64,000 nucleotides of DNA. It comes from Luteibacter aegosomatissinici (lineage in GTDB: Bacteria > Pseudomonadota > Gammaproteobacteria > Xanthomonadales > Rhodanobacteraceae). The position numbers were made by a program, and so were the translations under genes. The stretch lies in assembly GCF_023078495.1 (NCBI RefSeq), contig NZ_CP095742.1, positions 1,736,001 to 1,800,000 on the forward strand, in the 5' to 3' direction. The notes beneath the pieces are model-generated. The model ran no database searches, was not told the origin of the DNA, and saw nothing but the letters and a program-made list of their open reading frames with translations. This document shows positions 9,801-17,884 of the stretch, piece after piece (the stretch's first letter is position 1; every line of letters begins with the position of its first letter).

Positions 9801-10323
9801 CGTAGATATCGATCAGCGCACCGCGCACTGCGAAATCACCCGGCTCGGCCACTTGCGGCACGTTGCGGTAACCCGCCGCCTCGAGGCGGCGCTGCTCGGC
9901 GCTGATATCCAGCTTCTGGCCCTTGCGCAGCACCAGGCCCGAACCGGTGATGTGCGTGCGCGGCGCGATACGCTGCATGAGCGTGGCAACCGGAACGACC
10001 AGGACACCGCGTTTGACCGCCGGCAGGCGGTACAGCGTGGCGATGCGCTGCGAGACCACTTCCGGGTGCGGGCTGAACACGTCGTAGGGCAGCGTTTCCC
10101 AGTCCGGGAAATGCAGCACGGGGAGCTCGCCGGCGAAGACGCCCAGTTCGCTTTCGAGGTTATCCGCGCTGCGCGTATCGCGCACCACGACCACCAGCAG
10201 GCCATCGTGCGCGCGGGCCGCCTCCGCCACTTCCAGGGCCCAGGACGAGCCATGGGGCACGGCCCAATAGCGGCGGGTCTTGGCGTTGGCGGGCAGGGGC
10301 GGGCGGGGCAGGGCTACGGGCAT
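6874..10323 (-). CDS. mfd: transcription-repair coupling factor Mfd
   Basis: An 1149-aa protein, the same length as E. coli Mfd. It displaces RNA polymerase stalled at DNA lesions and recruits UvrA. The N-terminal third is the UvrB-homology region. The CarD-like RNA polymerase-interacting domain starts at PIVHIDHGVGRYQGL (near 485). The helicase core has Walker A GDVGFGKTEVA (near 630), the DEEQ box VIVDEEQRFG (near 730) and LTATPIPRTL. The C-terminal TRCF domain is present (LTLYKRIASA...MIDRFG). The start at 10323 gives MPVALPRPPLP. It is intact and monocistronic. Confidence 0.98.
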   Translation of the reverse strand: MPVALPRPPLPANAKTRRYWAVPHGSSWALEVAEAARAHDGLLVVVVRDTRSADNLESELGVFAGELPVLHFPDWETLPYDVFSPHPEVVSQRIATLYRLPAVKRGVLVVPVATLMQRIAPRTHITGSGLVLRKGQKLDISAEQRRLEAAGYRNVPQVAEPGDFAVRGALIDIYAMGASEPYRIELFDDEIESIRTFDTETQRSQHQVEGVDLLPAREFPVTDEAAKAFRTALRDRFPIDVRRCPLYQDMKEGVTPGGIEYYLPLFFAKTETLFEYIADNALFVLGEGVLESAAAFWQQVGDRYDQRAHDIERPVLPPAEIYLPPDNLREQLNKQVRIDVVEKGHEHAVDLGTQPAPELPLNRKGEEPGTALRHFLAHYPGRTLIAADSAGRREALIEQLAGAGMKPVNTESWKTFLAGDEKFAISVASLEQGFALNEPALTVLTERELFGERVRTERRKRVGAARDPESIIKDLTELQIGSPIVHIDHGVGRYQGLLTLDVGDMPGEFLTIEYAKGDKLYVPVAQLGLVSRYTGTAPELAPLHSLGGDAWERARKKAAEKVRDVAAELLAIYAQRENKVGEALSVDRQMIEEFAATFPFEETADQQRAIDAVIVDLAAPRAMDRVVCGDVGFGKTEVALRAAFAAATAGKQVAVLVPTTLLAQQHYRNFADRFADWPVRVEVLSRFKSKKEVDNALERLADGQVDVMVGTHKLLQPDIRFKNLGLVIVDEEQRFGVRQKEQLKKLRAEVDLLTLTATPIPRTLNMAMSGLRDLSIIATPPAHRTAVRTLISTWQPALVREAIQRELARGGQVYFLHNEVESIERQARELGELIPEARIRVAHGQMPERELEQVMADFHRQRFNVLVSTTIIESGIDIPTANTIIVNRADRFGLAQLHQLRGRVGRSHHRAYAYLIVPDRKAMTPDAEKRLEALASLEELGAGFTLATHDLEIRGAGEMLGEEQSGQIQEIGFGLYTELLDRAVRALRSGKIPDFDLTSEHETEVELHLPALIPDDYLPDVHTRLTLYKRIASARNDEGLRELQVEMIDRFGLLPDQAKCLFAVAQLKLMATPLGIRKVDFGPNGGRITFREKPDIDPVALIRLIQQQPRIFKMDGQDKLRVIMELPGSAERIRTAQETLVSLGARRPT

Positions 10324-10401
10324 CGGTTCGGGGCGTCTTCAAACAGATAAGTCGACCATTGTACAGGCCGCCGCGTCAGCGCTTTGTAGGCTTGTCGCCC
10401 G

Positions 10402-11310
10402 TCAGTCCGCGTAATCAGGCTCGAAGAAGCTCCAGCGCACATCCTTGAAGCGGGCCTTGAAATCGGCCTCGACGATGTTGATGGCCTCGATCATGGCCCG
10501 GGGCGTGGGCGTGGGGGCCATCTTCGCCTTGATCGCCACCATGACATCGGGGCCCATCTGCAGGGTCAGCAGGTTGTAGACCTGGTCGACCTCCGCGCGT
10601 GCCTCGAGGAACGCCACCATCTCGGCACGGCGCTTGGGCTCGACGCCCTGGCCGATCAGCAGCGCCTTGACCTCGCGGGCCACGGCCACGGCCACGACGA
10701 TCAGCAGCACGCCAATGCAGATGGTGCCGATGGCATCGAAGATGAGGTTGCCGGTGATCATGGTCAGCACCACGGCAGCCAGGGCCAGGCACAGGCCGAT
10801 CAACGCGGCGAGGTCTTCACCGAAGATCACCAGCAGTTCGCTGGCGCGCGTTTCGCGGAACCACTGCCACAGCGGCTGGTCGCCGCGGGCCTTGTTCACT
10901 TCCTGCATGCAGCCATGCATCGACACGCCTTCGGTGGCGATCGAGAATACAAGCACGCCCACGGCCAGCCATGGCCAGCTCAGCGGTTCGGCGTGGGTCA
11001 GCTTGTGCACGCCCTCGTACACCGAGAACATGCCGCCCACGCTAAACAGCAGGATGGCGACGAGGAACGACCAGAAGTACAGGGCACGGCCCCATCCCAA
11101 CGGATAGTCCGGGGAGGGCGGCCGCTTGGCCTGGCGCATGCCCAGCAGGAGCAGCCCCTGGTTGCCGCAATCGGCCAGCGAGTGCACCGCTTCGGCCATC
11201 ATGGCGCCGGACCCTGTAAAAAGGGCGGCGACCAGCTTGGCGACGAAGATGGCGAAGTTGGCACCGAGCGCGAGGAAGATCGCGCGCTTTGAATCAGCGT
11301 GGCCCGACAT
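10402..11310 (-). CDS. cation diffusion facilitator (CDF) transporter
   Basis: A 302-aa inner-membrane protein with about six hydrophobic helices and a short cytoplasmic domain, exporting divalent metal by proton antiport. Helix II has AEAVHSLADCGNQG, with the expected His and Asp of the metal site. In helix V the usual HxxxD is replaced by GEDLAALIG, which may alter metal preference. The C-terminal domain (VDQVYNLLTLQMGPDVMVAIK) is the dimerising fold. The substrate (Zn, Fe, Co, Mn) cannot be told from sequence. It lies 32 bp upstream of the slp-like gene stop on the same strand. Confidence 0.85.
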   Translation of the reverse strand: MSGHADSKRAIFLALGANFAIFVAKLVAALFTGSGAMMAEAVHSLADCGNQGLLLLGMRQAKRPPSPDYPLGWGRALYFWSFLVAILLFSVGGMFSVYEGVHKLTHAEPLSWPWLAVGVLVFSIATEGVSMHGCMQEVNKARGDQPLWQWFRETRASELLVIFGEDLAALIGLCLALAAVVLTMITGNLIFDAIGTICIGVLLIVVAVAVAREVKALLIGQGVEPKRRAEMVAFLEARAEVDQVYNLLTLQMGPDVMVAIKAKMAPTPTPRAMIEAINIVEADFKARFKDVRWSFFEPDYAD

Positions 11311-11342
11311 GTGGTTCCCTGTCCCTGAAAGATCGCAAGATC

Positions 11343-11849
11343 TTACCGGATGACGCCGACGCCCACACCGAAGCTGACGTTTGGATGGCCGCCCTGCATT
11401 TCCTTGGCCGTCCAGACGTGCGACTGGTTCACCGACACCAGCGGGAAGGTGTAACTGGCCTGGCCGACGTTGCCCGTGCGCGTGCCGTTGAGGCGACCGG
11501 CAAAGGTCACGAGGCCACCGGCCGGGAAGTCGAGGCTTTCCACATAACCGGGCATGGCGGCGATGAAGCGGCCGCTGCCGGTGTCATCCGCCTTGGGGCG
11601 CTGCGAGCTGTCCAGGGGATAAGCCAGGACCTCGACTTCGCTGTGGTCGGCGTAGTTCTTGACCTGCACGATGCGGCCACCCCAGATCACATCGGAACTG
11701 CCATAGCGCTCCGGCTCACGGGATACCTGCGCCGGCGGTACGGCTACCGTGTTCGGCGTGGCCTTGTAGATGGGCGCCGGTGCACAGCCGCCAAGGGCGA
11801 GCGTGAGCAGGGCAGCAGGGACAGCGAGGCGGACGGTGGACGGGCGCAT
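11343..11849 (-). CDS. slp: Slp-family outer-membrane lipoprotein
   Basis: A 168-aa lipoprotein with signal peptide and lipobox LALGGC (Cys near 22). The mature part matches the starvation-inducible Slp family: PPAQVSREPERYGSSDVIWGGRIVQVKN, VLAYPLDSSQRPKADDTGSGRF, and PGYVESLDFPAGGLVTFAGRL. Slp sits in the outer membrane; in E. coli it is induced on carbon starvation. There is a 28-bp gap to rlmJ upstream on the same strand, so co-transcription is possible. Confidence 0.88.
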   Translation of the reverse strand: MRPSTVRLAVPAALLTLALGGCAPAPIYKATPNTVAVPPAQVSREPERYGSSDVIWGGRIVQVKNYADHSEVEVLAYPLDSSQRPKADDTGSGRFIAAMPGYVESLDFPAGGLVTFAGRLNGTRTGNVGQASYTFPLVSVNQSHVWTAKEMQGGHPNVSFGVGVGVIR

Positions 11850-11877
11850 GGGTCGGCTCCTGGCGTGTGACCTGACT

Positions 11878-12780
11878 TTAGCGCCTTGGTACTGAACGTG
11901 GTGGATGCGCCACGTGTAGAGGCGCCGGATCCTTGCCTTCCTCTACCAGCCAGGTCAGCCGGTATTCGGCTTCGCCGGGCTGGCCGAGCAGCTTTGGCAA
12001 CACTTTCAGGCTATCGCGCAGGGCTTCATCGAGCTTCCACGGCGCGTTCACGATTACCATCCCCGTGCCATTGAGGCGCAGCGGGGACTCATCCTTGTGC
12101 AGCAGCAGTTCGGCCATGAGCACGCGCTTGGCGCCGCTCTTGGTGGCCAGCCAGCGGTGGAACGGCTGCACGTGGCTGCGTAGCTTGATCGGGTACCACA
12201 CGGCAAACATGCCGGTGGGCCACTTTTCCATGGCGGCCTTCAGCGCCTTTTCGATGACGCGGAACTCGGCATCCTGCTGTTCGAACGGTGGGTCGATGAG
12301 TACGACGCCGCGTTTTTCCTTCGGGGGCACCAGGGCCTTCATGGCCTCGTAGCCATCGCGGTTGTGCACGTGCACGCGGCCGTCGTGATGGAACAACTGG
12401 CGCAGGTTGCCCGCTTCTTCGCTATGCAGCTCGCAAAGCTGCGCCGTGTCGTTCTCGCGCATGAGGTGCGCGGCGATCCACGGCGAGCCCGGGTAGTAAC
12501 GGATGTCGTCGCCTTCGTTGCAGGCGCGCACGGTCTCGAGCCATTTCCAGAGCAGCGGCGGCAGGCCGGTGGCTGCCTTCAGCTGGGCGACGCCCTCGTC
12601 GGCCTCACCGGTCTTGCGGGCCTGCATGCCACGCAGGTCGTAACGGCCGCTGCCGGCGTGGGTGTCGATGTAGCAGAAGGGGGTGGCCTTCTGCTTCAGC
12701 GCATCGATAAGGGCCACGAGCACCATGTGCTTCATGACATCGGCAAAGTTGCCGGCGTGGTAGGCGTGGCGATAGTTCAT
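11878..12780 (-). CDS. rlmJ: 23S rRNA (adenine-2030-N6)-methyltransferase
   Basis: A 300-aa protein with the RlmJ signature start MNYRHAYHAGNFADVMKH and the motif IV VLIDPPFEQ used for N6-adenine methylation of A2030 in 23S rRNA. FCYIDTHAGSGRYDL forms the SAM site. I use the ATG at 12780, where the family N-terminus begins; the open frame upstream to 12957 has no resemblance. It also supports growth on DNA as carbon source in E. coli (where it was called ComJ/YhiR). Confidence 0.95.
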   Translation of the reverse strand: MNYRHAYHAGNFADVMKHMVLVALIDALKQKATPFCYIDTHAGSGRYDLRGMQARKTGEADEGVAQLKAATGLPPLLWKWLETVRACNEGDDIRYYPGSPWIAAHLMRENDTAQLCELHSEEAGNLRQLFHHDGRVHVHNRDGYEAMKALVPPKEKRGVVLIDPPFEQQDAEFRVIEKALKAAMEKWPTGMFAVWYPIKLRSHVQPFHRWLATKSGAKRVLMAELLLHKDESPLRLNGTGMVIVNAPWKLDEALRDSLKVLPKLLGQPGEAEYRLTWLVEEGKDPAPLHVAHPPRSVPRR

Positions 12781-12850
12781 GCGGCCAAGTATAGCCGCTC
12801 GGCCCCGCAGCCCGGTTGGGCGGCCGGGGGCCGCTGCGTCTGTAGGAGGC

Positions 12851-13483
12851 TTAATAGGCCAGCGTGATCCGCTTGCGGGCGGCGTCGCCTTTTTCCAGCC
12901 GGTCGAGCAGGCCGATGGCGTAATCCGCCTGCGAGATGTGGCTGTTGCCCTGGGCATCGACCAGCAACTGGTCGCCGCCGATGCGGTATTTGCCCGTGCG
13001 CTCGCCGGGCTCGATGTGTGCGGCTGGACTGATGAAGGTCCAGTCGATGTTCGCCTTGCTGGCGCGGAACACCTCCAGCGCCTTGACCATGCCCATGGCC
13101 GAGGGCTTCCATGCGGGCGGGAAGTTCGGGTCGTCGATCACGCGCACGCCCGGTGCCACTTCCAGGGAACCGGCGCCACCCACCCAGGCGAAGCGCTTTA
13201 CGCCGGCCTTCGCGAGGGTATCGAGCAGCACCTCGGCCTGCTTCGGCACGTTGTCCGGGTTGGGATCGTTGACGCTGGCGATAGCGGCCTCGGCGCCCGC
13301 GAGCGCGGCCTCGTAGCTCGCCGGAGTGAGCAGGTCGCCCTTGGCCACCTTCAGATGGGGGTTCTGCACGGTCAGCTTGGCGGGGTCGCGGACGATGGCC
13401 GTGACGTGGTGACCACGGTCCAGGGCCTCCTGCAGGATGACCTTGCCGATGTTGCCGGTGGCGCCGAAGAGCACGATGTTCAT
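12851..13483 (-). CDS. NAD(P)H-binding reductase (atypical SDR)
   Basis: A 210-aa Rossmann protein with GATGNIG at 7-13 and IVRDPAKL, the pattern of SDR_a5/YwnB-type NAD(P)-binding proteins related to NmrA and flavin reductases. VKRFAWVGGAGSLEV and the ADYAIGLLDRLEKG tail fit this family. Substrate unknown; homologues are often quinone- or stress-linked reductases. It is divergently arranged with a LysR gene at 13603, with a 23-bp palindrome in the 119-bp gap, so that regulator probably controls it. Confidence 0.8.
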   Translation of the reverse strand: MNIVLFGATGNIGKVILQEALDRGHHVTAIVRDPAKLTVQNPHLKVAKGDLLTPASYEAALAGAEAAIASVNDPNPDNVPKQAEVLLDTLAKAGVKRFAWVGGAGSLEVAPGVRVIDDPNFPPAWKPSAMGMVKALEVFRASKANIDWTFISPAAHIEPGERTGKYRIGGDQLLVDAQGNSHISQADYAIGLLDRLEKGDAARKRITLAY

Positions 13484-13565
13484 GGAGGGTCCTTGCGATG
13501 GGAAGGGAGCTGGCCGTTAGCATGCGCCTCTCATCGTTTCGCAAAAACACCTTATTTCGCAATTC

Positions 13566-13588
13566 ATCGTAAAGTATGACTTTACGAT
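13566..13588. promoter_or_regulatory. 23-bp perfect palindrome, probable LysR operator
   Basis: Arms ATCGTAAAGT and ACTTTACGAT with a 3-bp centre ATG. It lies between divergent reductase and LysR genes. The centre ATG is the first in-frame ATG of the LysR frame, which argues against translation starting there. Confidence 0.65.
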
Positions 13589-13602
13589 TGCCGGGTGCCC
13601 CC

Positions 13603-14496
13603 ATGGCTAATGACATCAACCTCAATCGCCTGGCGGTGTTCGTCACCCTGATCCGCGCCGGGTCGTTCACGGCGGCCGCCGAGCAACTGGGCACCACCAA
13701 GGCCATGGTCAGCCAGCACCTGGCGAAGCTGGAGGAGGAGTTGGGTATGACCCTGGTCCTGCGCAGCACGCGGAAAATGTCGCTCACGGATGCCGGTGAG
13801 CGGTTCTACGAGGATTGCGCCAGGGTGGTGGCCGATGCCGAGGCGGCGATCACGCGCCTGGGCGAATGCCGCGACACGCCGATGGGGACCCTGCGTATCG
13901 CCGCGGCCGGCGACCATGGCCCCTTTATCGTGGCCCCCGCCCTGGCCGAGTACGTGCGCCGTTACCCGCAGGTCCGGCCGGAACTGGTGGTGAGCGACAC
14001 CATCGTCGACCTGATCGCTGAACGGTTCGATGTGGCGATCCGCATCGGCTGGCTGCGTGATTCGTCACTGCGTTCGGCGAAGCTGGCCGATGTGCGGCAA
14101 TGTCTGGTTGCTACGCCGGCGTACCTTGCCGAGCACGGGGTGCCTGCCACCCCCGAAGCGCTCGCGAAGCACCGTTGGGTCGCCCTTACGGTGCTGCCGT
14201 CACCGACCCGATGGACCTTCACCGATGCGGCCGGTGAAGCGAAGGCAGTGCAGGTGGACCCGGTGGCCAGCGCGAACAGCACGCTGGCCGTGCATGCGCT
14301 GGTAATGGCCGGTGTCGGCATCGCCGTGCTGCCGGATTACGTCGCCCACGACGACCTGGTGGCGGGGCGGCTTGTCGCGTTGCTGCCTGGCCAGCAACTA
14401 CCCACTGGCGGTGTCTATGCCGTGTACGCCGGCCAGCCCACCGTGAAAGTGCGCTCCTTCATCGATCTGCTGAAGGAGCGCATGGGCGTGCCGTGA
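13603..14496 (+). CDS. LysR-family transcriptional regulator
   Basis: A 297-aa LysR regulator. The N-terminal winged helix is NRLAVFVTLIRAGSFTAAAEQLGTT...VSQHLAKLEEELG followed by LRSTRKMSLTDAGERF. The C-terminal part is a periplasmic-binding-protein-like effector domain (DTIVDLIAERFDVAIRIG). It belongs to the CrgA/DsdC-like group often paired with oxidoreductases. I start it at 13603, not at the in-frame ATG at 13576, because the latter is the centre of a perfect palindrome. It likely controls the divergent NAD(P)H reductase. Confidence 0.88.
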   Translation: MANDINLNRLAVFVTLIRAGSFTAAAEQLGTTKAMVSQHLAKLEEELGMTLVLRSTRKMSLTDAGERFYEDCARVVADAEAAITRLGECRDTPMGTLRIAAAGDHGPFIVAPALAEYVRRYPQVRPELVVSDTIVDLIAERFDVAIRIGWLRDSSLRSAKLADVRQCLVATPAYLAEHGVPATPEALAKHRWVALTVLPSPTRWTFTDAAGEAKAVQVDPVASANSTLAVHALVMAGVGIAVLPDYVAHDDLVAGRLVALLPGQQLPTGGVYAVYAGQPTVKVRSFIDLLKERMGVP

Positions 14497-14506
14497 GGCG
14501 CGCGGG

Positions 14507-15040
14507 TTACATCACATCCTTGCCCAGGCGCAGGTTGATGCCCAGCTGGGTGGCGAGTACGCGCATCTGCTCATCGTCGCGCGACGAGGTGATCCAGCCG
14601 GCGTAGACATCGTCCTCATCGGCTTCGCGCGACCACAGCGTGTAGCCACGCTCGTTCAGCGAATCGAACGCGCGCGAGAAGATCTCGGGCCCGTCGACCT
14701 CTTCGTGGAACTCGTCGTCATCGGGGTCGCCACCCCAGTCGATCTCGACCCCGCTCCAGCGCGATACCAGCTCGTTGATCGCTTCGATCAGCGCGCGGGT
14801 GTCGTCAGCATCCACCTCGAAGCCCGAGCGCCAGTCGATGACTTTCGCCACGATGGCCATGGGGTCGTCTTCACCTTCCTCTTCGACGTCATCGCGGTAT
14901 GCGGTGAACTGCTGCATCGCGGCGTCTTCGTCGCCGGGATTGATCAGGAGCAGAAGGTGCCAGACCTGCGATTCGACGCTGTCTTCTTCCTCGTCGTCGT
15001 GCTCGCGTTCGTACTCGTAATCGTCGTCGTAATCGCTCAT
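14507..15040 (-). CDS. acidic hypothetical protein, DUF6630-like
   Basis: A 177-aa very acidic cytosolic protein. It opens with a tract of Asp, Glu and Tyr (DYDDDYEYEREHDDEEED), then LLLLINPGDEDAAMQQF, KVIDWRSGFEVDADDTRALIEAINEL, VEIDWGGDPDDDEF and GYTLWSREADEDD. The INPGDE and DWRSGFxVDADDT segments recall the DUF6630 family of Xanthomonadales; function unknown. I start it at the ATG at 15040, since the frame upstream runs into the intergenic region. No partner is evident. Confidence 0.6.
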   Translation of the reverse strand: MSDYDDDYEYEREHDDEEEDSVESQVWHLLLLINPGDEDAAMQQFTAYRDDVEEEGEDDPMAIVAKVIDWRSGFEVDADDTRALIEAINELVSRWSGVEIDWGGDPDDDEFHEEVDGPEIFSRAFDSLNERGYTLWSREADEDDVYAGWITSSRDDEQMRVLATQLGINLRLGKDVM

Positions 15041-15494
15041 GGGGATAGGCCTCGTGCGTAGGCGTGAATGATGACATAGGGCCGGCGTCGCCGTTTTGGC
15101 GAAGTGTGTTGAGTTGACAAATGCACGACGCGGTGCAACAAATGGCAGGCGGCCAACCGTTCCATGGCCGCGGCCCACTGCCATCCGCCGCCTTCGGGCG
15201 GCAACAGCCAGGCGAAACAACCTCCCAGTGAACACACACAACCACCACACGCCCAACCTCCCGAACATGTCCGCGGCCATGCCGCGATGTTTCGTGGTGC
15301 GCGCGTGTTGTTGTTGCCTGGGCTGATCCTGGCGCCATCTCCACGCTTGTAGCGCGCTGACGAAGTAAAGACCGCGGGTTCGCCCGCGGCCTACGTCGCC
15401 GTCCCTGCCGTCCATCCTTTTGTCACCCTGGTGTCGCTCACGCGCCGCCACGGGCGCTCGTTGCTTATTTTCATCCCCAGGGGAATTGCACCTC
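15041..15494. other. 454-bp intergenic region with two small hairpins
   Basis: No supported gene. It separates the divergent acidic protein and TonB receptor genes, so it must hold both promoters. Visible structure: a GCCGCC-TTCG-GGCGGC hairpin near 15188-15203 and a CCGCGGG-TTCG-CCCGCGG hairpin at 15372-15389. Neither has a T tract. I see no clear -35/-10 pair that I could defend. Confidence 0.5.
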
Positions 15495-17879
15495 ATGTCT
15501 TACCGTTCCATGCGCCGTCGCGCGCCGTTGTTCATCGCCGTGTCGTTGGCCCTTGCGGGCACTGCGCAGGCCCAGGACGCCGCCAAGGCCAGCAATCTCG
15601 ATACCGTGATCGTCACCGGCACGCGCAGTACCGAACGCACCGTCTCCAGCTCGCTGCAGCCGATCGATGTGATCACGCCGCAGCAGCTCCAACAGACCGG
15701 CGCCACCCAGCTCACGGCGGCGCTGGCGCGGCTGGTGCCATCCTTGAACTTCCCGCAGCCCACTACGATCAGCGGTGCCGAAGTGGCACGGCCCGTCACG
15801 CTGCGTGGGCTCAGTCCGGACCAGGTGCTGGTGCTGATCGATGGCAAACGCCAGCACGCCGGCGCCTTCCTGAACCTTGGAGGTGCGATCGGCCGCGGAT
15901 CGAATCCGGTGGACCTGAATGCGATTCCCATCGCCGCGATCGAGCGGATCGAGGTGCTGCGCGATGGCCAGTCGGCACGCTATGGCTCGGATGCGATCGG
16001 CGGCGTCATCAACGTCATCCTGAAGAAGGGCGGCGAGGGCGGCCAGGTCACCGCGAAGTTCGGTGGCTACGATGCGGGTGACGGCCTGCAACGCCAGCTC
16101 AGCGCCGATACCGGCTTCAAGCTGGGCGACAAGGGCTCGATCCACGTGGCGATCGATACCCAGAACAACGACGGGACCAACCGCGCGGGCCGCGACTACG
16201 GCAGCTCGGCCGTGGGCACGACCTACGGCAAGAAGGTGTACTGGCTGGGTGACCCGGCCGTGCAGTCGAACAAGGTATCGCTCACCGGCCAGTACGAGTT
16301 CAGCAAGGCGGCCGAGGTGTACTTCACGGCCATCTACCGCCGCGACCGCGATGAAACGGCCAGCCTGTACCGGCACCGCGGCGACTCCACCAACGTGCCG
16401 GCGATTTACCCGCAAGGCTATTTGCCGATCAGCATCCCGATCGTGAGCGATACCACGCTCACGGCCGGCCTGCGCGGCGAGCTGGGCGATGGCTGGCATT
16501 ACGACGTCTCCGCCACGCACGGCTCCAATGAGTACGACCAGCGCAGCCACTCGATCAATGCCGACTGGTATAAGGCATATGGCTACACACCGTTCTTCAT
16601 CCAGGGCGCGGATTACAAGACCCAGCAGCAGACGGGCAACGTGGATATCAGCAAGGAGTTCACGCCGAGCTGGCTGCCGAACTCGGTGAGCGTGTCGTTC
16701 GGCCTGGAATACCTGCGCCAGGCGTACAAGGTGACCCCGGGTGATGCGGTGTCGCAGTACGGCGCCAATGGCGGCATCACCGGTGACCTGCAGGGCAACT
16801 GGCAGCGCCACGATGTCTCCGAGTACATCGACCTGGAAACCAATCTCACCGATCGTTTCGCGGTGTCGCTCGCGGGCCGCCATGAGCACTACAGCGATTT
16901 CGGCGGCACCACGTCGGGCTCGCTGTCCGGCCGCTTCGACTTCACCCCGCGCTTCGCCGTGCGTGGCAGCGTGGGTACCGGCTTCCGCGCACCCACGCTG
17001 GTGCAGCAGCACTACGCGGACATTTCCTCGCAGCTGCAGGACCTGGGCCAGGGCCAGGTCCTGGTGCAGTCGGGCACCTTCCCGGTGGATGCGGCGGCGG
17101 CCTCGCTGCTGGGCGCGGAGAAGCTGAAGCCGGAGAAATCGCGCAGCGCCACGCTGGGCCTGGTGGCGGAGCCGCTCACTGGCTGGAACGTGAGCGTGGA
17201 CGTGTACTGGATCAAGATCACCAACCGCATCAACCTGTCGTCGAACATCCCGGTCAATACCCCGGCGGTGAACGCCTACCTCGCCGCGAACGGCGTGGAT
17301 GCGAACTACCAGTCCATCCGCTACTTCACCAATGCCGTGGATACGCGCACGCGGGGTATCGACTTCGTCAGCCAGTACGGCTTCGATTTCGCCAATGGCG
17401 ATCGCCTGAATACGACGCTCGGCTGGGCGTACAACGAAAACGAAGTGACGAAGGTGAAGCCCAACCCGGCCATCCTCGATGAGCTGGGTGTCGCCGTGCA
17501 GCGCGTGGAGCGCCGCGAGCGGCTGGGCCTGCTGGGCGATACGAACCCGCGTACCAAGCTGGATGTGGGCTTTGATTACCTGCACGGGCGCTGGGGCGGC
17601 CACGCCAACGTGCAGCGTTACGGCAGCTACACCGTTTACAGCAACAGCGGCGCGGCGCTCGACCAGAACTTCGACCACCGCTGGACGCTGGACCTTTCCG
17701 CGGATTACACGCTGGATAGCTGGACGTTCACGGCGGGCGCCGACAATGTGACCAACGCGCGACCGGAGCAGGTGAAGTACGCCAACTCCACCAATGGTAA
17801 CTTCAAGTACAGCCTGTTCTCGCCACTGAGCTGGAACGGCCGTTACTACTACGCCAGCGTGACCTACCGTTGGAAGTGA
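15495..17879 (+). CDS. TonB-dependent outer-membrane receptor
   Basis: A 794-aa receptor. The signal peptide ends near TAQAQD. The TonB box region is DTVIVTGTR. The plug domain contains VTLRGLSPDQVLVLIDGKR, IERIEVLRDGQSARYGSDAIGGVINVILKK. The rest is the beta-barrel, ending in an aromatic residue context YYYASVTYRWK. There is no N-terminal STN signalling domain. I use the ATG at 15495, where the signal peptide begins. It is 5 bp upstream of an M28 peptidase gene, so a peptide or amino-acid-conjugate substrate is a reasonable inference, though the barrel itself does not tell. Confidence 0.92.
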   Translation: MSYRSMRRRAPLFIAVSLALAGTAQAQDAAKASNLDTVIVTGTRSTERTVSSSLQPIDVITPQQLQQTGATQLTAALARLVPSLNFPQPTTISGAEVARPVTLRGLSPDQVLVLIDGKRQHAGAFLNLGGAIGRGSNPVDLNAIPIAAIERIEVLRDGQSARYGSDAIGGVINVILKKGGEGGQVTAKFGGYDAGDGLQRQLSADTGFKLGDKGSIHVAIDTQNNDGTNRAGRDYGSSAVGTTYGKKVYWLGDPAVQSNKVSLTGQYEFSKAAEVYFTAIYRRDRDETASLYRHRGDSTNVPAIYPQGYLPISIPIVSDTTLTAGLRGELGDGWHYDVSATHGSNEYDQRSHSINADWYKAYGYTPFFIQGADYKTQQQTGNVDISKEFTPSWLPNSVSVSFGLEYLRQAYKVTPGDAVSQYGANGGITGDLQGNWQRHDVSEYIDLETNLTDRFAVSLAGRHEHYSDFGGTTSGSLSGRFDFTPRFAVRGSVGTGFRAPTLVQQHYADISSQLQDLGQGQVLVQSGTFPVDAAAASLLGAEKLKPEKSRSATLGLVAEPLTGWNVSVDVYWIKITNRINLSSNIPVNTPAVNAYLAANGVDANYQSIRYFTNAVDTRTRGIDFVSQYGFDFANGDRLNTTLGWAYNENEVTKVKPNPAILDELGVAVQRVERRERLGLLGDTNPRTKLDVGFDYLHGRWGGHANVQRYGSYTVYSNSGAALDQNFDHRWTLDLSADYTLDSWTFTAGADNVTNARPEQVKYANSTNGNFKYSLFSPLSWNGRYYYASVTYRWK

Positions 17880-17884
17880 TAAGC

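Noticed and set aside
7975-10350. 791-aa plus-strand frame opposite mfd
   Set aside because: Antisense shadow of an intact, well-matched mfd gene; composition and lack of motifs show it is not a gene.
15372-15389. CCGCGGG-TTCG-CCCGCGG hairpin read as a terminator
   Set aside because: No T tract and no gene ending nearby on either strand; kept only as intergenic structure.
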